Source: Telluria mixta
GTDB lineage: Bacteria > Pseudomonadota > Gammaproteobacteria > Burkholderiales > Burkholderiaceae_D
DNA: 64,000 nucleotides
NCBI RefSeq assembly: GCF_029223865.1
Contig: NZ_CP119520.1
Coordinates: forward strand, 3,410,001 to 3,474,000
Reading direction: 5' to 3'
Notes under the pieces: model-generated
What the model saw: the letters and a program-made list of their open reading frames with translations, nothing else
Told to the model about the DNA's origin: nothing
The model's database searches: none
Translations under genes and position numbers: made by a program
Part shown: positions 51,525-60,461 of the stretch, one piece after another
Numbering within the stretch: the first letter of the stretch is position 1
How the letters are laid out: every line of letters begins with the position of its first letter

Positions 51525-53771
51525 TTACGCCCGCTCGCGCTCCACGCGGTTGACGCCTGCCACGCGGCGCAGGTTGCGGATCAGATGCGCCAGGTGCACG
51601 CGATCCTTCACCTGGATCGTGAAGCGCAGCTGGGTCATCATGTGTTCGTCATCCTCGTCCATGCCCACATACGTGATGTTGGCGTCGGACTCGCCGATCT
51701 CGGCGGCGACGCGGGCCAGGATGCCCTTTTCGTTGTTGATCAGCAGGCGGATGCGGCAGTCGAAGCGGCGATTCAGCTCGCTGCCCCACTGGACCGATAT
51801 CCAGCGGTCCGGTTCCTTCAGGCGCAGGCGCGTCGCTTGCGAGCAGTCGGCCGTGTGCACGACGAGGCCCTGGTCGCGGCGCAGCTGGCCGATGATGTGG
51901 TCGCCCGGGATGGGCTGGCAGCACGGTGCCAGTTGCACGGCCACGCCTTCGCTGCCGTAGATCGTCACCGGATCCAGTTCGCCGCCGTGGCTCGGCTGCG
52001 CGGGGACGGAGGTGACGTCGCCGCCCAGCAGGCTCACGATGTGGCGCGCCACGAGGGCGGGCATGCGCTTGCCGATGCCGATGTCCGCATACACCTCGTC
52101 CATCGACTTGGCCGACGATTCCGCCAGCAGGCGCTCGATCGTTGCCGGCGTCAGTTCGGCCTTGATACCCAGCTGGGTCAGTGCCTGGCCCAGCAGTTCC
52201 TGGCCGAGCTCGACGGATTCGTTCAGGTTGATGGTGCGCAGGTGGTGGCGGATCGCCGAGCGCGCCTTGCCCGTGCGGACGAAGCTCAGCCACGTCGGGC
52301 TGGGGCGCGAATCGGGATCGGTCTCGATCTCGACGATGTCGCCGTTGTGCAGTTCCGTGCGCAGCGATGCGGGTTCGTGGTTGATCTTCACGCCCACCGT
52401 GTGGTCGCCGATGCCGGTGTGGATGCTGTAGGCGAAGTCCAGCGGCGTGGCGCCGCGCGGCAGGGCGATGATCTTCGACTTCGGCGTGAACACGTAGACG
52501 GAGTCCGGGAACAGGTCGACCTTCACGTGCTCGAGGAATTCGGCGGAGTCGCCCGTCTGCTGCTGGATGTCGAGCAGCGACTGCAGCCACGCGTGGGTGC
52601 GCTGCTGCAGGTCGGTCATGTTCTGGTCGCCCGTCTTGTACAGCCAGTGCGCCGCCACGCCGGATTCCGCCGTGCGGTGCATTTCCTGGGTGCGGATCTG
52701 GAATTCGACCGGGGTGCCGTACGGGCCGATCAGGGTGGTGTGCAGCGACTGGTAACCGTTGATCTTGCGGATCGCGATGTAGTCCTTGAACTTGCCGGGC
52801 ATGGGCTTGTACAGCGCATGCAGGGAGCCGAGCGCCACGTAACAGTTCGGGACCGTGTCGACGACGACGCGGAAACCGTACACGTCCAGCACCTGCGAGA
52901 ACGACAGGTGCTTGCTGCGCATCTTTTTATAGATGCCGAACAGGGTCTTCTCGCGGCCGTAGACTTCGGCCGGCAGGCCGGCGGCGGAGAGCTGGTTCTT
53001 GACGGCCCCCAGAATCTTGTTGACCACTTCGCGGCGGTTGCCGCGCGCGGCCTTGATCGCCTTCGACAGCGTGCGGTAGCGCAGCGGGTACAGGTGCGAG
53101 AACGACAGGTCCTGCAGTTCGCGGTAGATGTCGTTCAGGCCGAGGCGGTGCGCGATCGGGACGTAGACTTCCATCGTCTCGCCCGCGATGCGGCGCTTCT
53201 TGGCCGGGGCCATCACGCCCAAGGTGCGCATGTTGTGCAGGCGGTCGGCCAGCTTGATCAGGATGACGCGCACGTCCGACGCCATGGCAAGCAGCATCTT
53301 GCGGAAGTTTTCCGCCTGCGCTTCGACGACGCTCTGGAACTCGATCTTTTCCAGCTTCGACAGGCCGTCGACGAGGTCGGCGACCTGCGGGCCGAAGCGC
53401 TCCAGCAGCTCTTCCTTCTTGACGTCCTGGTCCTCGATCACGTCGTGCAGCAGCGCGGCCATGATCGCCTGGGCGTCCAGCTTCCAGTCGGCGCAGATCT
53501 CGGCCACGGCGATCGGGTGCGAGATGTACGGCTCGCCCGACTTGCGGACCTGGCCGAGGTGCATCTCGTCCGAGAAGCGGTAGGCTTCCTTGACGCGCTT
53601 GAGTTCGACGGGGGTGAGATATTCGGCCAGCTTGCCGGCCAGGTGCGTGATCGACGCGACGCCGGGAGCGGGCGCCGGTTCGGCTTCCTGCGGTTTGTTG
53701 GCGGGCCGGCCGGGCCGGCTCGCCTTGTTGTTGGTGCCCGAGTGGACGGAATCCGGTGAGGTTAAGCTCAT
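51525..53771 (-). CDS. spoT: Bifunctional (p)ppGpp synthetase/hydrolase, SpoT/Rel type
   Basis: 748 residues from ATG 53771; a TTG at 53783 would add four. Makes and breaks the alarmone (p)ppGpp. HD hydrolase domain (about 60-210) with active motif ALLHDVIEDQDV; synthetase domain (about 250-370) with YGREKTLFGIYKKM and KINGYQSLHTTLIGPYG. TGS (VFTPKSKIIALPRGATPLDFAYSIHT), zinc-finger-like CC/helical region and a C-terminal ACT domain follow (RIRLLINNEKGILARVAAEIGE). Hydrolase residues are intact, so it is the SpoT-like enzyme. rpoZ and gmk upstream form the usual neighbourhood. Confidence 0.96.
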   Translation of the reverse strand: MSLTSPDSVHSGTNNKASRPGRPANKPQEAEPAPAPGVASITHLAGKLAEYLTPVELKRVKEAYRFSDEMHLGQVRKSGEPYISHPIAVAEICADWKLDAQAIMAALLHDVIEDQDVKKEELLERFGPQVADLVDGLSKLEKIEFQSVVEAQAENFRKMLLAMASDVRVILIKLADRLHNMRTLGVMAPAKKRRIAGETMEVYVPIAHRLGLNDIYRELQDLSFSHLYPLRYRTLSKAIKAARGNRREVVNKILGAVKNQLSAAGLPAEVYGREKTLFGIYKKMRSKHLSFSQVLDVYGFRVVVDTVPNCYVALGSLHALYKPMPGKFKDYIAIRKINGYQSLHTTLIGPYGTPVEFQIRTQEMHRTAESGVAAHWLYKTGDQNMTDLQQRTHAWLQSLLDIQQQTGDSAEFLEHVKVDLFPDSVYVFTPKSKIIALPRGATPLDFAYSIHTGIGDHTVGVKINHEPASLRTELHNGDIVEIETDPDSRPSPTWLSFVRTGKARSAIRHHLRTINLNESVELGQELLGQALTQLGIKAELTPATIERLLAESSAKSMDEVYADIGIGKRMPALVARHIVSLLGGDVTSVPAQPSHGGELDPVTIYGSEGVAVQLAPCCQPIPGDHIIGQLRRDQGLVVHTADCSQATRLRLKEPDRWISVQWGSELNRRFDCRIRLLINNEKGILARVAAEIGESDANITYVGMDEDDEHMMTQLRFTIQVKDRVHLAHLIRNLRRVAGVNRVERERA

Positions 53772-53846
53772 ACGTAATGACAATCAGCCGCAGTATGGAA
53801 ACAGCATAACAGAATCACGGGCTGACTCATTCAGGCACCGCCCGAC

Positions 53847-54050
53847 TTACATCGGGACTTTTTTCAGCATTTCCAGACCGACTTTGCCGGCGGCGATTTC
53901 ACGCAGCGCGACGACGGTCGGCTTGTCCTTGGCTTCGACTTTCGGGGTGTGCCCTTGCAGCAGTTGGCGCGCGCGGTAGGTCGCGGCCAGGGTCAGCTGG
54001 AAACGGTTCGGGACGTTTTTCAGGCAATCTTCAATGGTGATGCGGGCCAT
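53847..54050 (-). CDS. rpoZ: RpoZ, RNA polymerase omega subunit
   Basis: 67 residues. Helps fold the beta' subunit and forms part of the ppGpp site of RNA polymerase. Begins [21 protein letters not shown] and contains [12 protein letters not shown] and [16 protein letters not shown], exact family pattern. Length is normal for beta-proteobacteria. It lies between gmk and spoT; placing a ppGpp-site subunit beside the ppGpp enzyme is a conserved arrangement. Confidence 0.97.
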   Translation of the reverse strand: MARITIEDCLKNVPNRFQLTLAATYRARQLLQGHTPKVEAKDKPTVVALREIAAGKVGLEMLKKVPM

Positions 54051-54108
54051 GGTTTACTCCGGGAGACTGTTTTGAACGAAAAATTACGAACGAGCCGTAT
54101 CGCGACGG

Positions 54109-54756
54109 TTACGATTGCGGTTGCTGCACGTGGATTCCCAACTGGGCAAAGAGCGAGGCGTTGCGGGCTGCCTGTTGGGCGAAGCGCGAACGTGTCGCTT
54201 TGACAATCGCCTGCAGCTCGGACAGGGCGACGTTGAACTCTTCGTTGATGATAGCATACTCGAACTCGGGAGCGTGAGCGATCTCGCCCCCCGCGGCCAG
54301 CAGGCGTCGCGTGATGATGTGCGGCTCGTCCGTGCCGCGCTTGTGCAGGCGCTCTTCCAGCGCCGCGATCGACGGCGGCAGGATAAAAATGCCGGCCGCG
54401 TCCGGGAACTGCTTCTTCACCTGGCGCGCGCCTTGCCAGTCGATTTCCAGCAGGATGTCCGTACCCGTCTTCATTTCCTGTTCCACCGTCAGGCGGCTCG
54501 TGCCGTAGTAATTCCCATGCACCTCGGCCCATTCCAGGAACTCGCCGCGGTCGGCGCGGGCGACGAAATCCTCGGCGGTGGTGAAGTGGTATTCGCGGCC
54601 GTCCTGTTCGCCCGGACGCGGCGGGCGCGTCGTGGTCGAGATCGACAGCTTGATGCCCGGTTCCTGAGCCAGCAGCGCATTGACCAGGGTCGACTTGCCG
54701 GCGCCGGACGGGGCGGCGACGACGAACAGGCTGCCGGAGAAAGCGTTGGTGAGCAT
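54109..54756 (-). CDS. gmk: Guanylate kinase
   Basis: 215 residues from ATG 54756, supported by AAGGA 7 bases upstream; an ATG at 54783 lies too near the upstream palindrome and adds a charged leader. Phosphorylates GMP to GDP. P-loop [22 protein letters not shown]-binding [17 protein letters not shown] and [29 protein letters not shown]. Complete. About 90 bases separate it from yicC, and that gap contains two strong hairpins that would lie in its mRNA leader. Confidence 0.97.
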   Translation of the reverse strand: MLTNAFSGSLFVVAAPSGAGKSTLVNALLAQEPGIKLSISTTTRPPRPGEQDGREYHFTTAEDFVARADRGEFLEWAEVHGNYYGTSRLTVEQEMKTGTDILLEIDWQGARQVKKQFPDAAGIFILPPSIAALEERLHKRGTDEPHIITRRLLAAGGEIAHAPEFEYAIINEEFNVALSELQAIVKATRSRFAQQAARNASLFAQLGIHVQQPQS

Positions 54757-54790
54757 GGTGGGTTCCTTTTTCGTGGTGTTCATAATGCAA

Positions 54791-54826
54791 TTGGACGCGT
54801 TGACGGGGCCCCGTCAACGCGTCCAA
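54791..54826. repeat. Perfect 36-bp palindrome between yicC and gmk
   Basis: Bases 54791-54808 (starting TTGGACGCGTTGACGG) and 54809-54826 are exact reverse complements, 18 bases each, with no spacer. In RNA this gives a 16-bp stem with a 4-base loop, only 34 bases before the gmk ATG. No T-run follows on either strand. It may be an attenuator, an RNase III processing site or a DNA-binding site. Confidence 0.85.
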
Positions 54827-54847
54827 CACGGCTTGAATCGCCGTGTT
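54825..54847 (-). repeat. Hairpin at the yicC stop
   Basis: AACACGGC (54825-54832), TTGAATC, GCCGTGTT (54840-54847): a perfect 8-bp stem with a 7-base loop that overlaps the yicC stop codon by one base and shares two bases with the 36-bp palindrome. The two hairpins stand in tandem on the yicC-gmk transcript. May stop or slow yicC transcripts. Confidence 0.65.
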
Positions 54848-55749
54848 TATTCGAGATTCTGTACCTGTTCGCGCATCTGCTCAATGAGCAGCTTGAGCTC
54901 CATCGACGCATCGGCCAGCTCCTTGACGGAAGCCTTGGCGCCCAGCGTGTTCGCTTCGCGGTTCAGTTCCTGCATCATGAAGTCGAGGCGCTTGCCGACC
55001 TGGCCACCCTTCTTGAGGATGTGGCGGGTCTCGTTCAGGTGGGCCGTCAGGCGCGACAATTCTTCCGAGACGTCGATGCGGATGCCGTATAGAGTGACTT
55101 CCTGGCGAATTCGTTCGAAGACTTCCTGGCGCGTGAGCACTTGCGGGTTGCCGTGGCCGGCCAGCCCCAGGGCGTCCTGCATGCGCTCGATGGCCTTTTG
55201 CTGGAACTGGGCGATGACCTGCGGGATCAACGGGGTGATGCGCTTGACGATGGCTTCCATCGATTCGATGCGCGAGACCAGCATCGCTTCCAGCGCCGCG
55301 CCTTCGCGCTTGCGGCTGTCGACGAAGGCGGCGATCGTCTTCGCGGCGAGGGCGGCGACGTCGGCCTGCAGCGATTCCTGGCCGATCTGCGCTTCCTCGA
55401 TCACGCCCGGCCAGCGCAGCAGTTCCGCGACCGTCATCAGCGGCGCGGACACGAAGTGGCGCGTGACTTCGGTCTGCAGCCGCGCGAGGTCGGCCAGCAG
55501 CGTCTGGTTCAGGGCCTGGGAGCCGGTCGTGGCCTTGCGCCCGAACGACAGCCGCACCTCGACCTTGCCGCGCGTGATGGCCGCCATGATGGCGGAGCGC
55601 AGGTCCGGTTCCAACGCGCGCAGCTCGTCGTTGATGCGGAACTGGAGGTCGAGAAAGCGCGAATTGACGCTCTTGATCTCGATCGTCAGGGTGCCGGCAG
55701 CGCCTTCGCTTGTGGCGACCGCATAACCTGTCATGCTAGAAATGCTCAA
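54847..55749 (-). CDS. yicC: YicC family endoribonuclease-type protein
   Basis: 300 residues if started at TTG 55749; ATG 55734 would remove five. I prefer the TTG because family members begin with a few residues before the conserved SMTGYA. Family blocks: IEIKSVNSRFLDLQFRIN, LRSAIMAAITRGKVEVRL, a helical middle with REGAALEAMLVSRIESMEAIV, and the C-terminal KRLDFMMQELNREANTLGAKASVKEL. YicC proteins are reported to be endoribonucleases. Located upstream of gmk as in many proteobacteria. Confidence 0.93.
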   Translation of the reverse strand: MSISSMTGYAVATSEGAAGTLTIEIKSVNSRFLDLQFRINDELRALEPDLRSAIMAAITRGKVEVRLSFGRKATTGSQALNQTLLADLARLQTEVTRHFVSAPLMTVAELLRWPGVIEEAQIGQESLQADVAALAAKTIAAFVDSRKREGAALEAMLVSRIESMEAIVKRITPLIPQVIAQFQQKAIERMQDALGLAGHGNPQVLTRQEVFERIRQEVTLYGIRIDVSEELSRLTAHLNETRHILKKGGQVGKRLDFMMQELNREANTLGAKASVKELADASMELKLLIEQMREQVQNLE

Positions 55750-55898
55750 TGGAGTCCCCGATTTCCGGAATCTGCTTGGCCGGCCGCAGCGCGGTGCGGG
55801 TGGCGCCGCGCGCTGTGGTTTTGCGAGATTCCCTTATTCTTTACAAAGCGGTGATTTATCCACACAATCGCCGTGTTTAGCAAGGAATACTTTCCCAA

Positions 55899-56885
55899 AT
55901 GGCTGCCCAGAATAATGCTCCCCTGCCCGATGGGCTGGAAATTGGCGGATATCGCATTGTAAAGAAAATTGCGTCCGGCGGGTTCAGTATTGTTTATCTT
56001 GCATATGACGCCGACGGCAACGCGGTGGCGATCAAGGAATACCTGCCCAGCGCCCTGGCGCTGCGGGCCCCGGGCGAGCTGACGCCCACGATCCCGAAGG
56101 CCAACCTGCCCGTGTTCCGCATCGGCCTGAAATGCTTTTTCGAAGAGGGGCGGGCGCTGGCGCGCATCGTCCATCCGAACGTCGTGCGGGTGTTAAATTT
56201 TTTTCGCGCCAATGACACGGTCTATATGGTGATGGCCTACGAATCCGGTCACTCGCTGCAGGAAGTCGCTGCGCGCCTGGTCGCGAAAGGCAGCCGCGCC
56301 GGCGAGCCGTTCATCCGGCAGGTCTTCAACGGCGTCTGTGCCGGCCTGCGCGACGTCCACGCGAACAAGCTGCTGCACCTGGACCTCAAGCCGGCCAACA
56401 TCTATTTGCGCACGGACGGTTCGCCCATGCTGCTCGACTTCGGCGCCGCGCGCCAGACCATCCACACCGATGCGCCCACCCTGGCGCCCATGTACACGCC
56501 CGGCTTCGCGGCGCCCGAGCTGTACGCGAAAGGCAGCGCGCTGGGGCCATGGACGGACATCTACAGCATCGGCGCCGCCATGTTCGCGTGCATGGCGGGC
56601 GCGCCGCCGCAGCCGGCCGACCAGCGCCGCGCGGCCGACACGATGGAGGAGCAGTTCGCGAAGCTCGACGGCGCATACACGCCGGGCCTGGTGGCGATGG
56701 TGAAGGCGTGCCTCGCCCTCGATCCGCTGGCGCGGCCGCAGAGCGTGTTCGCCGTGCAGAAGGTACTGCAGGCGGGTCTCCCCGCGACGCCGGCGGCGCT
56801 GCCGCCCGAGACCGGGGAAGCGGTGCCGGCCTCCGGCTGGCGCGGCCTCGTCGAACGCATCGGCTTCGGCCGCGGACGCGCCTGA
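55899..56885 (+). CDS. Hanks-type Ser/Thr protein kinase
   Basis: 328 residues, no membrane helix. Kinase domain (about 12-285): Gly loop IASGGFSIVYLAYD, catalytic Lys in VAIKEYLP, catalytic loop HLDLKPANIYL, DFG as LLDFGAARQ, APE as FAAPELYA, and WTDIYSIGAAMF. The His-Arg-Asp motif is His-Leu-Asp, so it is a non-RD kinase, which usually needs no activation-loop phosphorylation. It is followed 8 bases later by a PP2C phosphatase, a kinase-phosphatase pair. Substrates unknown. Divergent from yicC. Confidence 0.93.
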   Translation: MAAQNNAPLPDGLEIGGYRIVKKIASGGFSIVYLAYDADGNAVAIKEYLPSALALRAPGELTPTIPKANLPVFRIGLKCFFEEGRALARIVHPNVVRVLNFFRANDTVYMVMAYESGHSLQEVAARLVAKGSRAGEPFIRQVFNGVCAGLRDVHANKLLHLDLKPANIYLRTDGSPMLLDFGAARQTIHTDAPTLAPMYTPGFAAPELYAKGSALGPWTDIYSIGAAMFACMAGAPPQPADQRRAADTMEEQFAKLDGAYTPGLVAMVKACLALDPLARPQSVFAVQKVLQAGLPATPAALPPETGEAVPASGWRGLVERIGFGRGRA

Positions 56886-56893
56886 GGATAGCC

Positions 56894-57823
56894 ATGCAAT
56901 TTTCCGTCTACCAGCAGACCCACATCGGCGGCCGCAAACTCAACCAGGACCGCATGGGCTATCTGTACACGCGCGACGCGCTGCTGCTCGTGCTGGCGGA
57001 CGGCATGGGCGGCCACCTGCGCGGTGAGGTCGCGGCCACGATCGCCCTGCAAAGCATCGCCACCCGCTTCAAGGCGCAGGCGACGCCGTACGTGCGCAAG
57101 CCCGAGCGCTTCCTCGAGGAGGCCCTGCAGCAGGCCCACGAGGACATCATGCGCTACACGCGCGACAAGGCGATGCCGGACAGCCCGCGCACGACGATCG
57201 TCGCCTGCCTCGTGCAGCACAACAGCGCCGTCTGGGCCCATTGCGGCGATTCGCGCCTGTACTGGCTGCGCCGCGGCCAGGTCCTCGGGCGCACGCGCGA
57301 CCATTCGCACATCGAATACCTGATCGCGAAAGGGCAGGCCGATGCGAGCGAGCGCGCCACGCACCCGGACCGCAACAAGCTGTACAACTGCCTGGGCGCG
57401 TCGACGCCGCCGAAGGTCGAGCTGTCGCGCGCGGCGAGCCTGGAGCCGGGCGACATCCTGCTGCTGTGCTCCGACGGCCTGTGGGCCGTCCTGCCCGACA
57501 CCGAGATCGCGCACCGCCTGTCCGCGCAGCCGATCACGCAGGCCGTGCCGGAAATGATCGCGATGGCGACCACGATCGCGGGCAGCCGCGGCGACAATAC
57601 GACCGCGCTCGCCATCCAGTGGCAGGGCGCAGGCACGCCGGACGCCGCGGGTGATCCGAGCGTCGTCTCCACGCAGATGGTGCCCGAAGGCGAAGTCACG
57701 AGCCGCCTCGATGCGCCGGCCGCGACGCCCGCACCGGACGACCCGTTCGACGAGGATGACATCGAAAAGGCGATCGCCGAGATCCGCGATGCGATCGAGA
57801 AGTCGTCGCAAATATTGAAGTAA
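56894..57823 (+). CDS. PP2C-type protein phosphatase
   Basis: 309 residues from ATG 56894. Removes phosphate from Ser/Thr, metal-dependent. Motifs: GRKLNQDRMGYL, LLVLADGMGGHLRGE with the metal Asp, VWAHCGDSRLYWLRRG, LLLCSDGLWAVL and SRGDNTTALAIQ. The last 75 residues are an acidic, Pro-rich tail (PAPDDPFDEDDIEKAI) with an amphipathic end. It partners the kinase in front. The C-terminal tail is unlike the compact core and may be a docking segment. Confidence 0.94.
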   Translation: MQFSVYQQTHIGGRKLNQDRMGYLYTRDALLLVLADGMGGHLRGEVAATIALQSIATRFKAQATPYVRKPERFLEEALQQAHEDIMRYTRDKAMPDSPRTTIVACLVQHNSAVWAHCGDSRLYWLRRGQVLGRTRDHSHIEYLIAKGQADASERATHPDRNKLYNCLGASTPPKVELSRAASLEPGDILLLCSDGLWAVLPDTEIAHRLSAQPITQAVPEMIAMATTIAGSRGDNTTALAIQWQGAGTPDAAGDPSVVSTQMVPEGEVTSRLDAPAATPAPDDPFDEDDIEKAIAEIRDAIEKSSQILK

Positions 57824-57852
57824 ATTGAAATAATCAACCACGAAGGACATCC

Positions 57853-58587
57853 ATGACTCAAACCCTCCGCCCCAGCGGCCGTGCCGTCGACCAGCTGCGC
57901 GCCATCCGCATCACCCGCCAGTACACGAAGCACGCCGAAGGTTCCGTGCTGATCGAATGCGGCGACACGAAGGTGATCTGTACCGCCAGCATCGAGGAAA
58001 AAGTGCCGGGCTTCCTGAAGGGGAAGGGGCAGGGCTGGCTGACGGCGGAATACGGCATGCTGCCGCGCTCCACGCACACGCGCATGGACCGCGAGGCGGC
58101 GCGCGGCAAGCAGTCGGGCCGCACGCAGGAAATCCAGCGCCTGATCGGCCGCTCGCTGCGCGCCGCGTTCGACCTGGAAGCCTTCGGCGAACGCACCTTG
58201 CACCTGGACTGCGACGTGATCCAGGCCGACGGAGGCACGCGCACGGCATCGATCACGGGCGCGATGGTGGCGGCCTATGACGCGTTTTCGAAACTCGTGA
58301 CGGCGGGCCTGGTCCCCGCCGTGCCGGTCAAGCACTTCGTCGCCGCGATCTCGGTGGGCGTCGTGGGCGGCGTGCCCGTGCTGGACCTCGACTACATCGA
58401 GGATTCCGGCTGCGACACCGACATGAACGTCGTGATGACGGAGGCCGGCCACTTCGTCGAAGTGCAGGGCACGGCCGAGGGCGAGGCGTTCGACCGCGCG
58501 GGGATGAACCGCCTGCTCGACCTGGCCGAGCAGGGGATTCGTGAACTGGTGGGCCTGCAGAAGCAGGCGCTCGGCCTGACGGCCTGA
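57853..58587 (+). CDS. rph: RNase PH
   Basis: 244 residues. Phosphorolytic 3' exoribonuclease that trims tRNA precursors. Begins [27 protein letters not shown]; phosphate-binding region [19 protein letters not shown]; further [23 protein letters not shown] and [18 protein letters not shown]. Complete and of normal length. rph near yicC is a common pairing. It converges with the next gene with no gap between stops. Confidence 0.97.
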   Translation: MTQTLRPSGRAVDQLRAIRITRQYTKHAEGSVLIECGDTKVICTASIEEKVPGFLKGKGQGWLTAEYGMLPRSTHTRMDREAARGKQSGRTQEIQRLIGRSLRAAFDLEAFGERTLHLDCDVIQADGGTRTASITGAMVAAYDAFSKLVTAGLVPAVPVKHFVAAISVGVVGGVPVLDLDYIEDSGCDTDMNVVMTEAGHFVEVQGTAEGEAFDRAGMNRLLDLAEQGIRELVGLQKQALGLTA

Positions 58588-59148
58588 TTACGACAACAAC
58601 CCCGTCAACCACGCCGGGTGAAACGGCAACCCCGCCAGCCCGGCCACGCCATAGAACACGCCGATCGCCGTCGGCACGAGCGCCGCGAGGTACAGCCAGC
58701 GCTGGCGCGTCAGCGTCGTGACGGCCAGCAGCGACAGGGCCAGCGCCGCGTCGGACAGGTCGAACTGGTCGTCGCGGTAGTTCAGCGCGTCGTACGTGTC
58801 CTGGTCCTGCTTGGCCTGCGCCAGCACGTCGTTCTTCTTCTGCGCCTGGTCGCGCTCCAGCTTGTCCAGTTCCGCGATCGCGGCGGTGTAGCCAGCCTGC
58901 TCGCCGGCCGGGCGTCCTGGGGCCGCGAGACGCAGCTGCAGCAGGGTCGTATGCGCCTGTTCCTGGCGCAGGTTGCGGGCCTGGTAGAAGGCCCAGTGGT
59001 CGATCTTGTCGGCCTGCGCCTGCTGCATCGCCTGCACGATGTTGTCGTCCTTGACCTTGCAGACGCCCATGAAGGACGCCAGCAGCGCCACGGTCAGCGC
59101 GACCTTGCGGTCGAGCTTCGAATCGCCGGTGATCTCGATGCCTTCCAT
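58588..59148 (-). CDS. DUF4337-like membrane protein
   Basis: 186 residues from ATG 59148 with AAGGAG just before; that ribosome site overlaps the stop of the upstream ABC gene, so the genes are coupled. Two membrane segments near the C-terminus (DAALALSLLAVTTLT, WLYLAALVPTAIGVFYGVAGLAG) and one near the N-terminus (VALTVALLASFMGVC). Between them is a Gln/Lys-rich helical stretch (ELDKLERDQAQKKNDVLAQ). The pattern NIVQAMQQAQADKIDHWAFYQARNLRQ fits DUF4337 proteins. Function unknown. Confidence 0.8.
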   Translation of the reverse strand: MEGIEITGDSKLDRKVALTVALLASFMGVCKVKDDNIVQAMQQAQADKIDHWAFYQARNLRQEQAHTTLLQLRLAAPGRPAGEQAGYTAAIAELDKLERDQAQKKNDVLAQAKQDQDTYDALNYRDDQFDLSDAALALSLLAVTTLTRQRWLYLAALVPTAIGVFYGVAGLAGLPFHPAWLTGLLS

Positions 59149-59150
59149 TG

Positions 59151-60449
59151 TCACTCCTTCGCGTTGCCCGTGCCCGGCAGCTTGAGCCGGCCCGTGTGAT
59201 AGTCGTATTCATAGAGTTCGCCGTAGCGGCCCCATTCGACCGCCACTTCCAGCATGCGCTTGGCCTGGTCTGCTTCGAGCGTGTCTTCCAGCAGGTTGAT
59301 GAACGGATCTTCCGGCAGCGCGCCGCCGGGTTCGTCGTCGAGCTGGCGACGGATGCGCGCGGCCAGCGGCACGTTTTTCAGGAGCTGCTGGCCGAACAGC
59401 GACTGGCGCAGCGCCTGGTCGGCCTGGGCATAGCGCAGGCCCAGCCCTGTCAGCGCGATGTCGCCGCGCTCGACGTGCGCGAGGCCCAGCAGGCCCAGCG
59501 CCTCGTAGGTCGGAAACAGTTCCTCGTCCGGCAATTCCGTGTCTTCCGACAGCTGCGGCAGGTCGGCGCGGCCGTCGTACGGGGCGCCCGCGAGCAGGTC
59601 CAGCACGCTCTCCATGCGGCCCACGTCCGTGTCCGGCAGGCGGTAGTCGATGTTGGCCGGGCGCGCCGTCGCGGGCGTGGCGGCGGGACGCATCGTCATC
59701 AGGCCATAGACCTCGTCGACCAGGGCGCGCACCTCCGGCGCATCGGCATTGCGCGGGCGCGGCAGGTCGATGCGGATCTCGTGGCGCACGCGGCCCGGAT
59801 CGCTCGACAGGATGACGATGCGGTCCGCCATCATGACGGCTTCCTCGATGTTGTGCGAGACGATCAGGATGCCGCGCGTGGGGATTCTCTTGCTGTCCCA
59901 CAGGTCGAGGATGTCGCCGCGCAGCGTCTCGCCCGTCAGGACATCGAGGGCCGAGAAGGCTTCGTCCATCAGCAGCACGTCCGGGTGCGTGACGAGCGCG
60001 CGCGCAATGCCCACGCGCTGGCGCATGCCGCCCGACAGCTCCCTCGGCAGCGCGCTGCCGAAGCCGGAGAGACCGATCAGGTCGAGCATCGCGTCTGCCC
60101 GTTCGCGCCGCACGGCTGGCGGAACGCCCTGCGCTTCCAGGCCCAGTTCCACGTTCTGCTGCACGGTCAGCCAGGGGAACAGCGCGAACGATTGAAAGAC
60201 CATCGCGACGCCGGACAGCGGCCCGCGGATCGGGCGCCCGCGGTATTCCACCTTGCCGGCGTCCGCGGGCACGAGGCCCGCCACGATGCGCAGCAACGTC
60301 GATTTGCCGGAGCCGGATTTGCCCAGCAGCGCGACGATCTCGCCGTCCGCCAAGGTGAAGTCGACGCCTTCGAGCACGGTGCGCGGGGCGCCGTCGGCGC
60401 TGCGGAAGGCCTTTTGCACGGCCTGCAGTTCGATCAGTTTGTCGGTCAT
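59151..60449 (-). CDS. ABC importer ATPase with C-terminal AAA-associated domain
   Basis: 432 residues. The ATPase domain (about 1-245) is of the nitrate/sulfonate/taurine group: Walker A LLGKSGSGKSTLLR, Q-loop FQSFALFPWLTV, signature ELSGGMRQRVGIARAL, Walker B VLLMDEAFSALD, H-loop IVSHNIEEAV. Residues of about 290-425 form an additional domain (MESVLDLLAGAPYDGRADLPQL, LGLLGLAHVERGDIALTGLG, DPFINLLEDTLEADQAKRML), the AAA-associated C-terminal domain seen in some such ATPases. Energises the double permease 12 bases upstream. No binding protein is encoded nearby. Confidence 0.93.
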   Translation of the reverse strand: MTDKLIELQAVQKAFRSADGAPRTVLEGVDFTLADGEIVALLGKSGSGKSTLLRIVAGLVPADAGKVEYRGRPIRGPLSGVAMVFQSFALFPWLTVQQNVELGLEAQGVPPAVRRERADAMLDLIGLSGFGSALPRELSGGMRQRVGIARALVTHPDVLLMDEAFSALDVLTGETLRGDILDLWDSKRIPTRGILIVSHNIEEAVMMADRIVILSSDPGRVRHEIRIDLPRPRNADAPEVRALVDEVYGLMTMRPAATPATARPANIDYRLPDTDVGRMESVLDLLAGAPYDGRADLPQLSEDTELPDEELFPTYEALGLLGLAHVERGDIALTGLGLRYAQADQALRQSLFGQQLLKNVPLAARIRRQLDDEPGGALPEDPFINLLEDTLEADQAKRMLEVAVEWGRYGELYEYDYHTGRLKLPGTGNAKE

Positions 60450-60461
60450 TTGTGATTCCTT

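Noticed and set aside
54757..54783. Nine-residue N-terminal extension of guanylate kinase
   Set aside because: The ATG at 54756 has a good ribosome site which lies within this stretch, and guanylate kinases do not carry this leader.
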